A stretch of DNA of 64,000 bases from Harmonia axyridis (GCF_914767665.1 NC_059503.1:27404001-27468000), one strand, 5' to 3'; positions 22,568 to 34,320 are shown, numbered from the stretch's first letter. Numbers and translations are program-made. Notes: a model not told the origin generated them from the letters alone.

Positions 22568-23465
22568 GTATAGTTCCGTTAGAAGTACAGCTTTGCTCTT
22601 TTCATCCAGTAAAATGTGGAATCTTGAAGAAAAAAGGAATTAACTCATCAGGAATAAATTATCAAAAAAATTTCTGTGGTTTTAATGATAGACCTCAGCA
22701 TTCACAGGTAACTCCAGTACAGAAAAATTAGGGTTCTTTACATCCATATGTAAATAAGTGCACTAAATTCTTATTTTAGTGCAATTTGATGACAACTAAC
22801 AATAAAATCGCTCAGATTTAGATCCCATTTTTCATAATTATTCAACAACGCTCAAGCTTCCCTTTGATAAATTGTTTGTGGTAATTTTATGATGTAAAGA
22901 TCCTGAGATCTCATCTCAGAAGACCGTGCTGGTCCAAATTAAGTTATGGCCGAATCTTCCCAAAGACGAGGCCAAAAAAATCGTTGACAGTGTATTTCTC
23001 AATTTAGATGTCAGTTTCATGAACGCGTTGTATCAATTTTGGAGCAGTGAAATTAAAGATAATTATCAGGTTTCTTCACAGCTTTGTGGCGATGGCAGCA
23101 GCTACTCGTGAGTATATTATTACGGATGATAAGCAAAAAACAAACCGCTTATGACCATCATCAAGTCGAAACTGTGCTTCAACGTTAGAGGATTCTATCG
23201 TCCAACTGATCAGCAGAAGATATTTTTTAAGAAATACGACACAATGAAATTGAAAAGAAGAAACCTATCAGTCAGAAGTTAGTTAAAGAAAATGTTTATA
23301 CTGGGTGGCCCACTCTAGATACGGCTCTCATTTTGAGGGAGTAAATAAAGATATTTTGAAATTTTCAAGTAGAAATATAGCCCTTTGAAATTAGAGAGTT
23401 TTTGGCCATTATTTGTAGTTGATATTTAAATATTAATTATGATCATTTTGTATAATGCAGAGTTG
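22568..23465. other. Unassigned DNA with an unrecognised 61-codon frame
   Basis: The plus-strand frame 22926-23111 is not recognised and may be chance. A small hairpin with TGCACTAAA arms lies near 22758-22783. No other feature is supported. Confidence 0.35.
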
Positions 23466-24430
23466 AAATTTTTTGTCTACATAGAAGTAGTTAATATGTC
23501 TACTCGAAAAAACATTCTTTTGAGGTCTGAGAACAGAAAACAGTCTCTGGGGGCCAGATTTGGCGAATACAGTGGATGCAGAAGCAAGAAGCCCAATTCA
23601 TGCAATTTTACCATCGTTTTCATTGATTTGTGACACAGCGCATTATCTTGATGAAACAGCACCTTTAATTTCTTCAAATGGGGCCGTTTTTTAACGATTT
23701 CATCCTTCAAACGATCCAATAACGCTATATAATAATCTCTGTTGATGGTCTGGCCCTTTTGGAGGTTACCTTGCGCATCCCAGAATACTGATGCTATAAT
23801 TTTGCCAGCTGAATGTTGTGTTTTTCATCGCTTTGGATTCGGTTCATCGTGTGCAGTCCACTCAGCTGACTGTCGATTGGACTCCCGAGTGAAATGATGG
23901 AGACATGTTTCATTCATTGTCACATTCCAACGCAAAAATTCAGGTTTATTGCACTTTAACAGCTTCAAAAACTGCGCAGAATTATTAACACGTTGTTGCT
24001 TTTGATCGATTGTACAAATATTTGTTAATGAAATAATGTACACGTTCAGATGATATCTTCACAATGTCTGCTATCTCGATCAACTCCACTTTACGTTCAT
24101 TCAAAATTATTTTGTGAACTTTTTTGATTTTTTCGTTGGTGACAGCTTCTTTTGGGCGTCCTTTTCACCACATTTAAACTTAGCATACCAATCAATAATG
24201 GTTGATTTTCCTGGTGCAGACCCCGAAAACTCTTCATCAATCCAAGATTTTGCTTCAACTGTATTTTTTCCCTTCAAAAACCAATATTTTATCAGCACAC
24301 GAAATTCTTTTTTTCCCTATTTTTCAAATAACAAGAGTAGCTAAACTCACAACGCAATATCTCACAAACTAATGGTCGGACTGCTGTCAAATTTTGACAC
24401 GAATCTTATGGGGTCTGCCATTTAAGATCC
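23466..24430 (-). mobile_element. Irritans-type mariner, full-span but broken transposase
   Basis: On the minus strand, in order, are VLIKYWFLKGKNTVEAKSW and APGKSTIIDWYAKFKCGE (N-terminal HTH), DQKQQRVNNSAQFL, TMNETCLHHFTRESNRQSAE (the usual catalytic D of MDETW has become N), RPHLKKLKVLFHQDNALCH (second catalytic Asp) and HPLYSPNLAPRDCFLFSDLK (third). Three frames are needed and the start codon region is shifted. Loss of the first Asp and the frameshifts make it dead. The upstream part (24345-24420) resembles a mariner 5' UTR. TIRs were not clearly defined. Confidence 0.85.
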
Positions 24431-24694
24431 ACCAACTCTCCATTACATCTCTAAAACGGTGATTGTTTTCTACGATCTGTTATGAGTATCATATAAAGCA
24501 TAAAAAGTACTGGAAAAAAAGTTGTGGAATTTTCCGAATGTCTCTAACGAAAACCAACATACAGCGAAATATTTGAAACAGTCAATTTTCAGAAACGCCC
24601 AGTGATTCGAGAACGAATCAAGATATCTATTATCTGATTTCTGATATCTTATTATTTCGAAAAAAGAGATTGGGGTCCTTGCAAATTTTATCTC
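24431..24694. other. Unassigned DNA
   Basis: Nothing is supported between the mariner and the Harbinger-type element. Confidence 0.4.
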
Positions 24695-24697
24695 TAA

Positions 24698-25863
24698 CCC
24701 TATGTCCTACGTGAGCGACTAATGTTACGACGCGAGCGACGCCAATTTTATGTACTACGCGAGCGATGTGAGCAGCGCGACTTTTTTTGTCCTACGTTGA
24801 AATCTACAAACGCGACACGACGCGACATAAATATGGTTGGGTTGGGATTGTGCATTGCGGAAGATCAGTTCGTTGTCATACGCTTGTAGAGAAACAGTTA
24901 TAATGAGGTGGTCAAGAAAACGTAAATTATTCATATGTGAAAATGTGGCTTCAAAAATGCTAATTGTAAGACGCAGAAAAATGGGAAGAAAGAGAAATCC
25001 AACAAATTAATTTTTTTTGGAACGAATGAATTTTGGAGAGTTTCACCACTTATATGAACAATTAAGGACTTCTCCAAATTTATTCCACAGTTCCTACAAC
25101 ATTTCCTATATAGAAACAATAAAAAAAAAATCTAAGAAATACGTAAACCATTACTGAATTGAAATATTTTTTTTCAATCTGCATGGATACCTACGTATTA
25201 CATATAAATAAGGTTTATTTATTATTACTCAATGATATATTAACCTCAACTATATTTATTTCCTTCAAATGGATATTTCTTCAGCATTAGTAATATAAGT
25301 TATGCGTAAATAAATGAAGTGGAATAATAAATGATGATTATTGGTAGGATTTCAAATAAATTATTTATTTCCATGAAACTAATATTTGTTTGACCATAGA
25401 TCCAATAAATGATTCATCAACTATAATGCATTTTCGATAATATCAAATAAACACTTCTCTCAGTGTATATAATACTATAGTTAATTTGTCAATCATCAGT
25501 TCATCGGCAATTTTACTCCATTCTCTATCCACCAACAGTCGATTATGATATCTTTTATCAGTCTTGTCCCAGAGTATACTGGAATTTCTAACAGCCAGTA
25601 TTAAAACTTCGTTTAAATCATTCATTGTAGAGCGGTCGAAGCAAACGTGCCTGCATCAACAAGAACTACTGAAGTTCGCGCGTATTCCGCTTGGAAATAT
25701 CAAACAATTTGATCGCCGACAGAGCGCGAAATTCGGCTGAAACAGTTTTACGACCGATACGACTGCACGTAGGACAGCGCTATTATATTACAATGTTTGA
25801 TATATCGCGTTTGGTCGCGTCGCGCTAATCGCTCGCAATGATTCGCTCACGTAGGACACAGCG
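24698..25863 (-). mobile_element. PIF/Harbinger element, internally deleted, 1166 bp
   Basis: The ends are inverted copies of C(C/G)CTNTGTCCTACGTGAGCGA, flanked by TAA at 24695-24697 and 25864-25866, the 3-bp target duplication usual for this group. Subterminal sequence is rich in GCGACGCG-type motifs on both sides. A MADF-type fragment remains near the right end. The DDE nuclease gene is deleted. Confidence 0.75.
25443..25625 (-). pseudogene. MADF-domain protein N-terminal fragment of the Harbinger element
   Basis: The minus-strand 60-residue frame reads LILAVRNSSILWDKTDKRYH, then NRLLVDREWSKIADEL. This is the start of a MADF DNA-binding domain (LI..V...LWD....Y......W..IA.EL). PIF/Harbinger transposons commonly encode a MADF/Myb-like partner beside the DDE protein, binding the terminal repeats. 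The domain is normally about 85 residues and is cut short here. Its place 240 bp inside the right TIR fits that role. Confidence 0.65.
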
Positions 25864-25866
25864 TAA

Positions 25867-26700
25867 GTCTTATAGTTCTCGAGATGCTTTCAATAAGCAT
25901 CGAATTTGGGACACCATGCGATGATAGATTGCACAAAAATCCCAAAATCTCGTGGGAACTCCCCTTCCGCTAACCCTAACGTAGACAGATAGCAATCTCC
26001 AGGCTATTTCGCAAGAAGACATCGTTCAGAACTAATGGCACCTCGTATTTATTTGTCTAATTAATCGAAGTCATTACCATCACACCCAAAATCGACGCTG
26101 GGAAAGATAGCCATTAGAGCCAGTTGAAAAATTGAACCTTCACCCGAATCGTAATCGAGAAGAGAGGAAAAAAAAAGTTGTACGCCACAAATTCGTATTA
26201 GTCGCGGCTGTCCATCGTCCATGATATCGCCGTTGCGAAACCCCAGATGCCGATGATGGATGTTGGACGTAAGTTTCGGCGATAATTAATACACTCATTT
26301 GTTATTCCCTCGGTGAAGTTTCGGGTATGAGCGTTTGGAATTATCCGATGTTGTTGTGTGGAGCTTGATTGCCTTCGTTATGCTAGATCGATTAGCGGAT
26401 CGAAAGTTGAATCGGTTCTGTGAACCGGACGTTCGAAAACGAAAAACACTTCTAATTTTAAACATCTTATAGAATTTCGAAAATATTTTGACAAATGGCT
26501 TTAAGCACTAGCGTATCTGAGGAGGATCTTCGGAGCTGTAGTCCCTCTCAAAAATACCAACAATTAAGAGATTGTTTGTCAATATAAAGAACATTATGAC
26601 TTCAATGAATTTTCGTTTATTATAATGTTTATAACCCAGCATCATTTATTGCATCGATCGAGAACTTCAATATAGAAAATAATAGTTCAGTAGTTGAACA
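25867..26700. other. Unassigned DNA with a moderately GC-rich part at 26080-26420
   Basis: About 26080-26420 is GC-richer than its neighbours and unique in the window. No frame or splice signal supports a gene. It could be regulatory. Confidence 0.35.
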
Positions 26701-26740
26701 CCATGATACAAAGAAATATTAATATTTTTTTGTATCATGG
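26701..26740. repeat. Forty-base near-perfect palindrome
   Basis: Twenty bases beginning CCATGATACAAA are followed at once by their inverse complement ending TTTGTATCATGG, with one mismatch and no loop. It lies 11 bp from the hAT end fragment at 26752. Confidence 0.8.
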
Positions 26741-26751
26741 TTGAATACGTC

Positions 26752-27085
26752 TAGGGATTCACGGCTTGGCTTGATTTACAAGCTACTTGGCTTGACTTAA
26801 CTTGAAATCAAGTCAAGCTTAGGTCAAGTACTTAGTATTTTTTCAATCTCAAGTCAAGTCAAGTATTTATTTATCAAGTACTTGAATCATATCAAGCTAC
26901 TCGATTTTTAGCAGTTTTATTGTGTAGTGTCACATCAATAATAATATAAATGATGAAATGAGAAGGAACCTTGCAAAAAACACTTTCATTTATTAAACTT
27001 ATCATATGATATGAAAGAACCTAAAAATATGAAATAGAAAAATGAATTAAATCACTATAAATTATAGCAAAATGAAAAATGATCT
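26752..27085. mobile_element. hAT end fragment related to the element at 4931
   Basis: It begins TAGGGATTCACGGCTTGGCT and continues with the same CAAGTCAAG arrays and AT-rich interior as 4931-5250. The right end and transposase remnant are absent. Homology fades at about 27085. Confidence 0.75.
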
Positions 27086-27129
27086 ATCGATCCAAAAAAC
27101 TTATTAAAAAAAAACATGTGAACTTCGTT

Positions 27130-27605
27130 GAAAAAAAAGACATCCTTAGAAGCCTTGTCTGTTACTTCGTGAGTATATCCAGGACTGACTTTTCCATATT
27201 CCTACCCGCCTTCAGTGGTGCTTGGTTTCAGTATTTCAAAGTGAACTGACAATTTCAGCGTGCTATCGGTGACTTTGCTGAACTAGCAGCGAGTCACTAG
27301 AAGTGTTTATATAATATAGTAAATAACCACTTGAGTGAATGTGTGAATGCTTGGACATCACAAATAAATATAAAATATATCATTCTTCTACTTCCAGGTT
27401 TCTCAAAATTGTTATCACTATTAATGATCTTCTTTCTTATAGCAAACATAATAGAAATTCAAATTTTCAACAAGTTGATTCACGTAAGCGGCTGATTGAT
27501 TTTTCGAGCAAAATCATAAAGTGACAATATGATAATATTTTTCACATATCTAAATATGTTATCGGAAAAACTATCGAACACAGGCATGGAAAGTTATCAA
27601 GGAAA
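27130..27605. repeat. Dispersed repeat D, copy 1
   Basis: It matches 34470-34880 in the same orientation over about 400 bp, with AGAAGCCTTG near the start and ATGTTATCGGAAAAACTATC near the end. A TATATAATATAG TATA-like site lies in the middle. It may be an LTR or an untranslated part of a retroelement. No protein is evident. Confidence 0.65.
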
Positions 27606-29208
27606 ACATTATTCAATTTTTATAGCATTAAATATTTACTCCGACCTTCAGTTCAATCTCCGAATTAAAGAATGAATATTTCAAATTCAATTTTTCAGAC
27701 AGCCACCCGAATCAGTCGTTTCAATCAAAATCAATATCAAACTCACAAACATGGAATGAAAACGTAGAATGATGTGGTACTGTCCATCTAATATCATTTA
27801 TAACTTTTTTAAATAGTTTTATTCACGCAACGAGAAAACATTGAAAAAAATTAAACACAAGCTTGGAAGGTGCGATTTTTTCTCTTTTGATATTCCTTCC
27901 TTTCGCTCCTGAACATACCTAGCTTCCATGTCTTTCGATATATTCCATTTTATATCGGCACCAATTTATAGTAAAGGAAAATTCTGGATTCAAATTTGCC
28001 TATTCCGGATTGAACTGAAATTTACGACATTTTCGAAGATAAATTCTACACCTTGAAATCATTTTGAGTAAATCAAAATTGCTATGAATTGACATTTTTT
28101 GTTGAGTTCAGATATCTGACGATATAGAATGAAATGGTAATAGTGTAACTAATTTGCAATGTAATCAATTAAAGAATTGAGGTCAATTATGATTCGGCAT
28201 AAAATCCTCGAGGAAAGTGTCTAAAAAGGATTTTTATCTGGTAGTTTTCGCCACGGACATAAAGAAGTAACTGCCGCGATAAATAGGCGTTCGTCGAAAG
28301 AGAAATTGCTAGTATAAATTCATTGAAATATTAAGAATGCAGCAACTCGAGAGACGTGAACTGAATGTGCTAATGTCGGGAAGTGAATGTATAAAAACAT
28401 GGTACTTATTTCCCTAATCGTTTTGCTCATTAACTTAAAATGCGCCTCGGCACGTTGCAAAAGCCGATTAAGACTTGCCGAATTGAAAAGTCCTCACCAC
28501 AGTTACCTACCTTAGTGCATATTTTCGATAATCGCAAAACGAATTACTCGAAACCGAGTACTTTTGACACCGCCACCGCCATAACGCTTATAAGCTTAAA
28601 CACCTCGATTTTCGACAAGTCCGATCATTCGACCAACCAATAAACGATATAATTTGGGCAGATCCAGTCCCTCAGCTCATATTCCTCAGGTGGGCGACCA
28701 CCCAAAAGCCAATCGATAAAGATAAAATATTCGCCCATTTCGAGAGTAACGAACGAAAGTCTTGGCTAAATAGCCGAAAAGTAATTATTGGAAACGCGCG
28801 AAATGATATTCATATCAGAATTTATCTCGTTCTGCACTGAGCACAATCTCGTCCGGCATCTTTAGGGTCGCATAAAAGGCACTTGAATTTTTTACGGCCG
28901 TCAGTCATATCGCCCATATCGGCCAATTAGTATAGTCATCTTAGTAGTTTACCTCGGAATTGGAGATACCCAGCCGTAAACTTACATACATCCTCAAAAA
29001 TCTTGGCCCCCTCTATCGACTCTCAACTTGTTGAATTGAATGTAACATGACAATTGTTTGGGTGTGAAATGATCTCTTTCTTACCACTCAAATGGGAACA
29101 ATAAACCAACAAAAAATGTTTCTTGTTCGGGAGAATACAAGTGTATTCGAAATTGATCAGTTTTCAGCGAATAACGAGAGTTATAATATTGAGAATATTT
29201 CATAGAGA
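27606..29208. other. Unassigned DNA; moderately GC-rich part at 28190-28960
   Basis: The 28190-28960 part has more CG dinucleotides and repeated GCCGATAA- and GGCCAATTAG-like short motifs, which could be transcription-factor sites. I see no supported gene. Confidence 0.4.
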
Positions 29209-29690
29209 ATGCCGGGACTTCCAATTTCTCAGTTTGACCAGGCAAAAATAGTAGCCCTACTTCAAGAAGCTTTGTGGAACCACTATATTGCACAACGTTT
29301 GAATATGCCACGTTCTTCTCTAAGACGCATAGTGGCCCCTTTTCCTATAAACCGGAGAAGACCATTATATCGCAAATTTGACTTGAAGGAATGGAACGGT
29401 ATCTGTAACAGCCCTTCGAAGTCATTTTTTGAGGACCTATAGATTGGTAGTCTCAACCAGTACCATAAGGAGACCGTTGCACTCCTCAAATTCAAGGGTA
29501 AGAGGACCTTTAAGAGTACCTCGGCTATCACCAGAACATAGAACTACCATTCGGCAATGGGCAGAACACCACCAAAACTGGCTTGTACCACAATGACGCA
29601 ACGTATTTTTTTCGTACGAGTTCGGTTTACAGAGTGATAGCTGACGAGAAAGGGTTTGGAAAGGTCCTGGCAGTCCAGAATAAATAATCG
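29209..29690 (+). pseudogene. Tc1-type transposase relic
   Basis: The frame starting at 29209 reads MPGLPISQFDQAKIVALLQE, then IAQRLNMPRSSLRRIV, the paired helix-turn-helix start of Tc1-like transposases. Later, in other frames, it shows VPRLSPEHRTT, RQWAEHHQNWLVPQ and RNVFFSYEFGLQSDS (family: V.FSDES, so the first catalytic Asp is changed to Tyr). It stops around ERVWKGPGSPE, well before the second catalytic residue. It would have bound and cut its own TIRs. Stops and truncation make it inactive. Confidence 0.8.
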
Positions 29691-29889
29691 ATAAATTTAT
29701 ATTTTTTTCATTTTTCCTATTTTGTCTCGTCCTGCATAAAGCAAAGAGTAACGAACAAGGATTTTCTATCAAAGAAGTACATTACAGTATATTAGAGGAA
29801 AATATTCATCTCATTTCCAGAATATAGATTGTTTATTTCTTGAGAAACCAATGGGGGGCCAAGACTTTTGACGATGTGTGTATATTTGG

Positions 29890-30540
29890 ACATCCTTGAA
29901 GTTGTCTCAAAATATTATGGTCGAGTGCCGCGACTATTGAAATCTAAGGCCAAAATTTACAAAAATCGCAAAATTGCACATGTTTGCAAATATCTTGTTT
30001 CGTATAGGTTTTTCACTATTTATGATCATTACCAATATTGGAGAGAATTGAATTTCCTACAACTTTTGTCTCAATATTTTTTCTATAAATTAAACCGTTC
30101 TCGAGATAGAGGGCGAAGAGCATTCAAGGTCAATCACTAGTCCCGGTAAAAATACGCCATATAAAGTATATTGATTATTTATAAATACATTGCTTCTTAA
30201 AATCAAACAGTTAACTTACAGATGTAGTTTTCTTGTCGCCGTTTCTCTGTCTGAATGCAGGTTTCTACTAATGTAAATAAACCAATATTCACCGATTGAC
30301 CTTAAATGATGCTCTCTGCCCTATATTTCGAAAACGATTCAACTTGAAATGAAATATTTGTGACCAAAGTTGTAAAGAATCCTCTACAATATTGATAATG
30401 ACAACGAATAGCAGAAAACTCAAAGCAAACAGGATAATTACAAAAAATGTGGAAAAAACTACTTTTGTGACCTTTGACACCAGGTTTTAATAGTCGCGGA
30501 CAACCTCATAAATAAGTTCTGAGACAAATTTTCTCTAAAT
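29890..30540. mobile_element. Degenerate foldback element, about 650 bp
   Basis: Sequence 29908-30138 and the inverse of 30291-30530 match with many substitutions. Landmarks are CCGCGACTATT, CAATATTG, and a GGGC..AGAGCAT..AAGGTCAATC end near the centre. No transposase is present. The divergence between arms suggests an old insertion. Confidence 0.6.
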
Positions 30541-31055
30541 ACAAGTTCATAGGAGTTAATAGCCGGGTATCTCAAATTCCGAGATAAGTAGGTACCTAAT
30601 TTCGACTGAGATGACTGGACTATATCCTTTTCCATACGGAATGACCCAACACAATGCGAGGCGGCTGCGGTTGCCAGTTTCGGAAGCAGATAGGAGACAT
30701 ATATCTTGCCTGCCTGGCAAACTCGGGCGGAGATATTATTCAGGATCCTGAGATATTCTAATAATATCGGCCTTTATTTGGAACGAGCTGTCGACTACGT
30801 GCATAAGGTCTCTAATGAAGTACAATTATTACTACGCGTATATGCTTCGGCAAGAGACAGTGGCAGAGAGTTCACAGAGTGGGCAAAACCCGGAATCGAA
30901 AGTAAGTTTTTGCAGCCACAAAGAACATGTTTGAAGCTTTATTGCTTCAATTTTTAGTTCAGTAAATATGATAATGCTCAAATGCCTTGATATGGGGTTG
31001 AAAGCAGAGGAACCACGTGAAAGAATTTTTTTCTCCAAACTCCAGAAGTATATTC
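30541..31055. other. Unassigned DNA; unique GC-richer stretch at 30640-30910
   Basis: No splice or start signals support a gene. The 83-codon plus frame (30706-30957) has no known domain. It could be regulatory. Confidence 0.35.
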
Positions 31056-31057
31056 AA

Positions 31058-31476
31058 TGACGAAAATAAATAAGTAAAATTTCCAATGAAGTAATTATTT
31101 TTCGAAGTATTCATGGAGGAGGTAGTTAGGTTATTTGTCCGCTGGGTGGCGCTCTGCAGTAATTCATACTGACTAGCGACTGCCAGCGTTCAATAAGATG
31201 CCTGCTATTTCGTTTGTTTGTCATCTTGGGTGGGGTTATGCGGTACTGGTGATCCCTAATAAGGGTGAAACCGGTATATCGCTATCCTCCCTTGATGACA
31301 TGCATTCTCCTTGGGTTACTTTCGATTATGAATCCTACGTAATGGCGTGGAGACCTTCTGTCTGACAATGGGTGTGTGGATGGCATTTTCCTATTGCTGA
31401 TACATTGACCGGATAAATGGTTAATATCGTATGATATAATTACTTCATTGGAAATTTTACCTATTTATTTTCATCA
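31058..31476 (+). mobile_element. Short inverted-repeat element carrying a hammerhead-like motif
   Basis: The outer 41 bases (31058-31098) recur inverted at 31436-31476 with two mismatches (core TAATTACTTCATTGGAAATT). Between them is about 340 bp of GC-richer sequence with GGGTGGCGCTCTGCAG near 31145 and the ribozyme motif at 31234-31287. No protein is encoded. Small non-autonomous elements with hammerheads (retrozymes, and the ends of Penelope-like elements) are known in animals. Whether this belongs to either is inference. Confidence 0.55.
31234..31287 (+). ncRNA. Type-I hammerhead ribozyme-like motif, probably inactive
   Basis: The order of parts is right for a minimal type-I hammerhead. 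Stem I pairs 31240-31245 with 31277-31282 (six pairs, one G-U), has an internal loop, then GG/CC at 31234-31235 and 31286-31287. The core CTGGTGA is at 31246-31252 (canonical CTGATGA). Stem II is CCCT/AGGG (31254-31257, 31262-31265) with an AATA loop. GAAA is at 31267-31270. Stem III is the self-complementary ACC/GGT (31270-31275), with the expected cut after A at 31276. Palindromic short stem III is known in retroelement hammerheads that work as dimers. The A-to-G change at core position 6 should abolish cleavage. Confidence 0.55.
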
Positions 31477-31727
31477 AGTATTTCTAAATATTAGCCGTTT
31501 TATTTATTATATTCAATGACGTTTTACTCAAAAGCGAAAAACTAGATTTCCGAACAACAATGAAAACCTTTGAAAAAGTAACGTAAATACGCATAGCTTT
31601 GATAATAGCCAAACTTCGGAACGAAGACGGCACCTGAAGAAGAAGAATAAAAATCGTCATTAGAAGAATGCTATTGTAAAATTTTTCTTTTGGCCTTGAG
31701 CTCTTTTTTAAAATTAGATTCATGAGA
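31477..31727. other. Unassigned DNA
   Basis: A short CACCTGAAGAAGAAGAATAAAA stretch near 31630 resembles an RTE tail but has no clear duplication around it. Nothing else is seen. Confidence 0.35.
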
Positions 31728-32370
31728 AAGATGCATCGTTTTCACAACCAAAAATATCCCCAGTTCAAAATCAAGAATATTAAAAGACATAATCCAATAT
31801 CTCCTAGACCAAAATCGATGCAACTGAGATAAGAATAACAATTACTGATTACATCAACAAAAATATAAAAATTTGAGAATACTGAATAAGAAACACCCAA
31901 TATTTCAGTGATCATAAAATAGATTGGGTTTAGATTAAGCGCGAATAACCATTTTAAGCTTTTTGCAAAATTGCGTGGGTACAGATAATCAGAAACAGAA
32001 AATTTAAGAAGAATATCGAAAATCACAAACTTATTATTTAAGTGATAACATATCCGAGCAGAAATTCAATTTCAATAGAAGCAATTAAGAAAGCGCTAAG
32101 GTGATGTCCATCCTCGTGTCCACCCTATTCTCGATTGTGGCTGGACCGTTGGGTTGAAGCAAGCTGGGTAAGGTATTGACCGCCGACCAGTGTCGGCTGA
32201 GAAGTTACGACACAAAATAAAAACAATACAAAATATAAAAATGAAGATATACTTTTTGAAATATACTTTGCTTGCCTGACAAAAGGGGAAAATAATCAGA
32301 GATGACATTATGATTTTTTTTTTCATTAGCTTTTTCGTTTCCTCAACAAAATCGTTTCAACAAGGTCACT
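31728..32370. repeat. Dispersed repeat C, copy 1
   Basis: It matches 36998-37515 in the same orientation, with indels. Shared landmarks include ATGCATCGTTT, AAAAGACATAA.CCAATATCTC, GATTGTGGCT.GA.CGTTGGG, ACCGCCGAC.AGTGTCGGCT and TTTTTCGTTTCCTCAAC. No protein is evident. It may be a non-autonomous element. Confidence 0.65.
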
Positions 32371-34084
32371 TTGAAGATTAGTTGAGTATTTGATGATAGA
32401 ACTTTTAGGACCCGATTGGGACAGGATTGAACTTTTGCGATACATTTTGATAATTAAGATACAAAGAAGTATACACTTCCAACTTGTGTTGAGAAGACCG
32501 AATAAGAAATATTTGATTGAAGCCACAATCTACAATTTTATTTACAGACTTTGAAATCATTAATGGAATATCTTTATGGAGGTAAACATTAAATCGTGAA
32601 CACGATCATGCAGAAATCTACTACGAGTACTAGATTGTGAGATAATGGTTTGAAAGTTCACACGATATTTCTTGAAACAATTACATCAATATAAATTTAA
32701 ACAAGAGAAAAGCTTCTTACTTTAGGTCAGCGCTTTCCTCATTTGTTGATGTTTATTATATGATTTTTCTTATACGTAATGAAATATTCTTCCTCAATTA
32801 AGATATTAAAAAACCAAAAAAAAGGAAAGCACTGACGTTTAGTTAGGAGTTGACACAACAATTTCGACCTTGGCAACCACGTAATAGTATACAGGTAAAT
32901 GTGGTCTCCCTGGGCAAAATTGGCGTTTGAATGAATGATGGCGCAAAAGGTCTTGATTGTAAAATGAGTGGATTTTGAAGGCAACAAATCGATTTAAATC
33001 CCAGTGTACTCAGCTAGAACGTCTCCAAACACATCATTAATTTCACGTATTACATGTTAATGAAGTTTACTGCGAATGTTATTGGTTCATTTATCAAATA
33101 CGATTACTCAAATAGTCGAAAATTTCAGATGAAGACACTATTGACGCTGAAAATATTCAGTTGTACGCCTCTGCTTACAGCATTGGAACCTATTAGGGCA
33201 TATCTAAGGCAACTGCGATCGCGGATTGCGTCGTTGTTATTATTGAAATAGTTTGAATTATTCCGCTGTTTACAACAATAGAATATAAAGTGTAGCACTA
33301 AACTTCGTTAAATGCCGGTTTCAACCAGCGACAACGACATCAGAGGCTCGCGCTTTCAATGCTTTCCGCATTTTCGATATAATTTTCACTAGGCCTTGAT
33401 CACAATTTTCTCCGAAGTTTATACGAAATGAATACCTTCTCTTCATTCGTGAGAGCATCTCATCAATGCTGATCCACGACCTCGACAGAATTACATGCTC
33501 ATCTCTCGAAAATCCAATCGCCAAGTGCCAAGGCGTATCGGGAAACGTGCCACGCCAATAAACCATCCTGCGATTCTATTAGGAAGCTACGTATCGGCGA
33601 GAAATATTATAAACGATCGTGTCCTATCGACAATGGAACAATTTACAAATTACGGACCACCGTAGGCACGTGAAACGTACACGTAAAACATTGAAACAAT
33701 AAATGCAAACGTGGAATACGAAATAGATTCGGAAATGGTGCGTGAGGTCGTCTCTTCGGCGTACTCCGTCACGTAACCTCAGAGACCGATCCACGCGATG
33801 ATTTACGTGACAACATTGACAACCGTAGCTACCAAAGGCCCTTCTAGCGAACCGTTACCATGCGTTGGTTCTCATGACGACGGCAACGCTTTACGTCATA
33901 ATATAAAGAGATGAACAGAAAAGAGTTACAGCTCAGTGGTAAAATAAATAAGCGTGATTGTGACGTCCTTATTGGGAGTAGTTAGCAACTAACCTTGTTG
34001 ATTCGGCGTATTTGGCGCCTTGAATCATGATTCGAAACAATTTCACCATTTCAATGAAAACCTGCACTGAAAATTGTGAAAAAA
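32371..34084. other. AT-rich DNA, then a GC/CpG-richer unique block at 33300-33960
   Basis: From 32371 to about 33290 nothing is recognised. From 33300 to 33960 the DNA is unique and richer in CG. It contains an 81-codon minus-strand frame (33321-33566) of unknown identity and several TTACGT(G/C)A-like sites. GGTTCTCATGACGACGGC at 33867-33884 recurs exactly at 35537-35554. A cis-regulatory role is possible but not shown. Confidence 0.4.
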
Positions 34085-34320
34085 CTGAATTTCAGAAGAT
34101 GGAAATTGTAATTCAGAATAGAAAGTTGTTATTCAGAATAGGGAACTTGAAATTCATTAGATAAAAGAACATTATATTCAGAAACAATAATTGATATTTC
34201 AGAATACTAATATGTAATTCAGAACAGTAAAAATTGATTTCAGAACATATTATTGGAATTGGGGTTTGATAATTTGGAGTTCAGAAATAAAAAATTGTAA
34301 TTCACAATTAGTCACATGTA
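34085..34320. repeat. Degenerate short-unit tandem array (about 20-23 bp units)
   Basis: Around ten units of the form TGTAATTCAGAATAGNAAA follow one another with substitutions and small indels. The TTCAGAA core is the most constant part. Confidence 0.65.
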
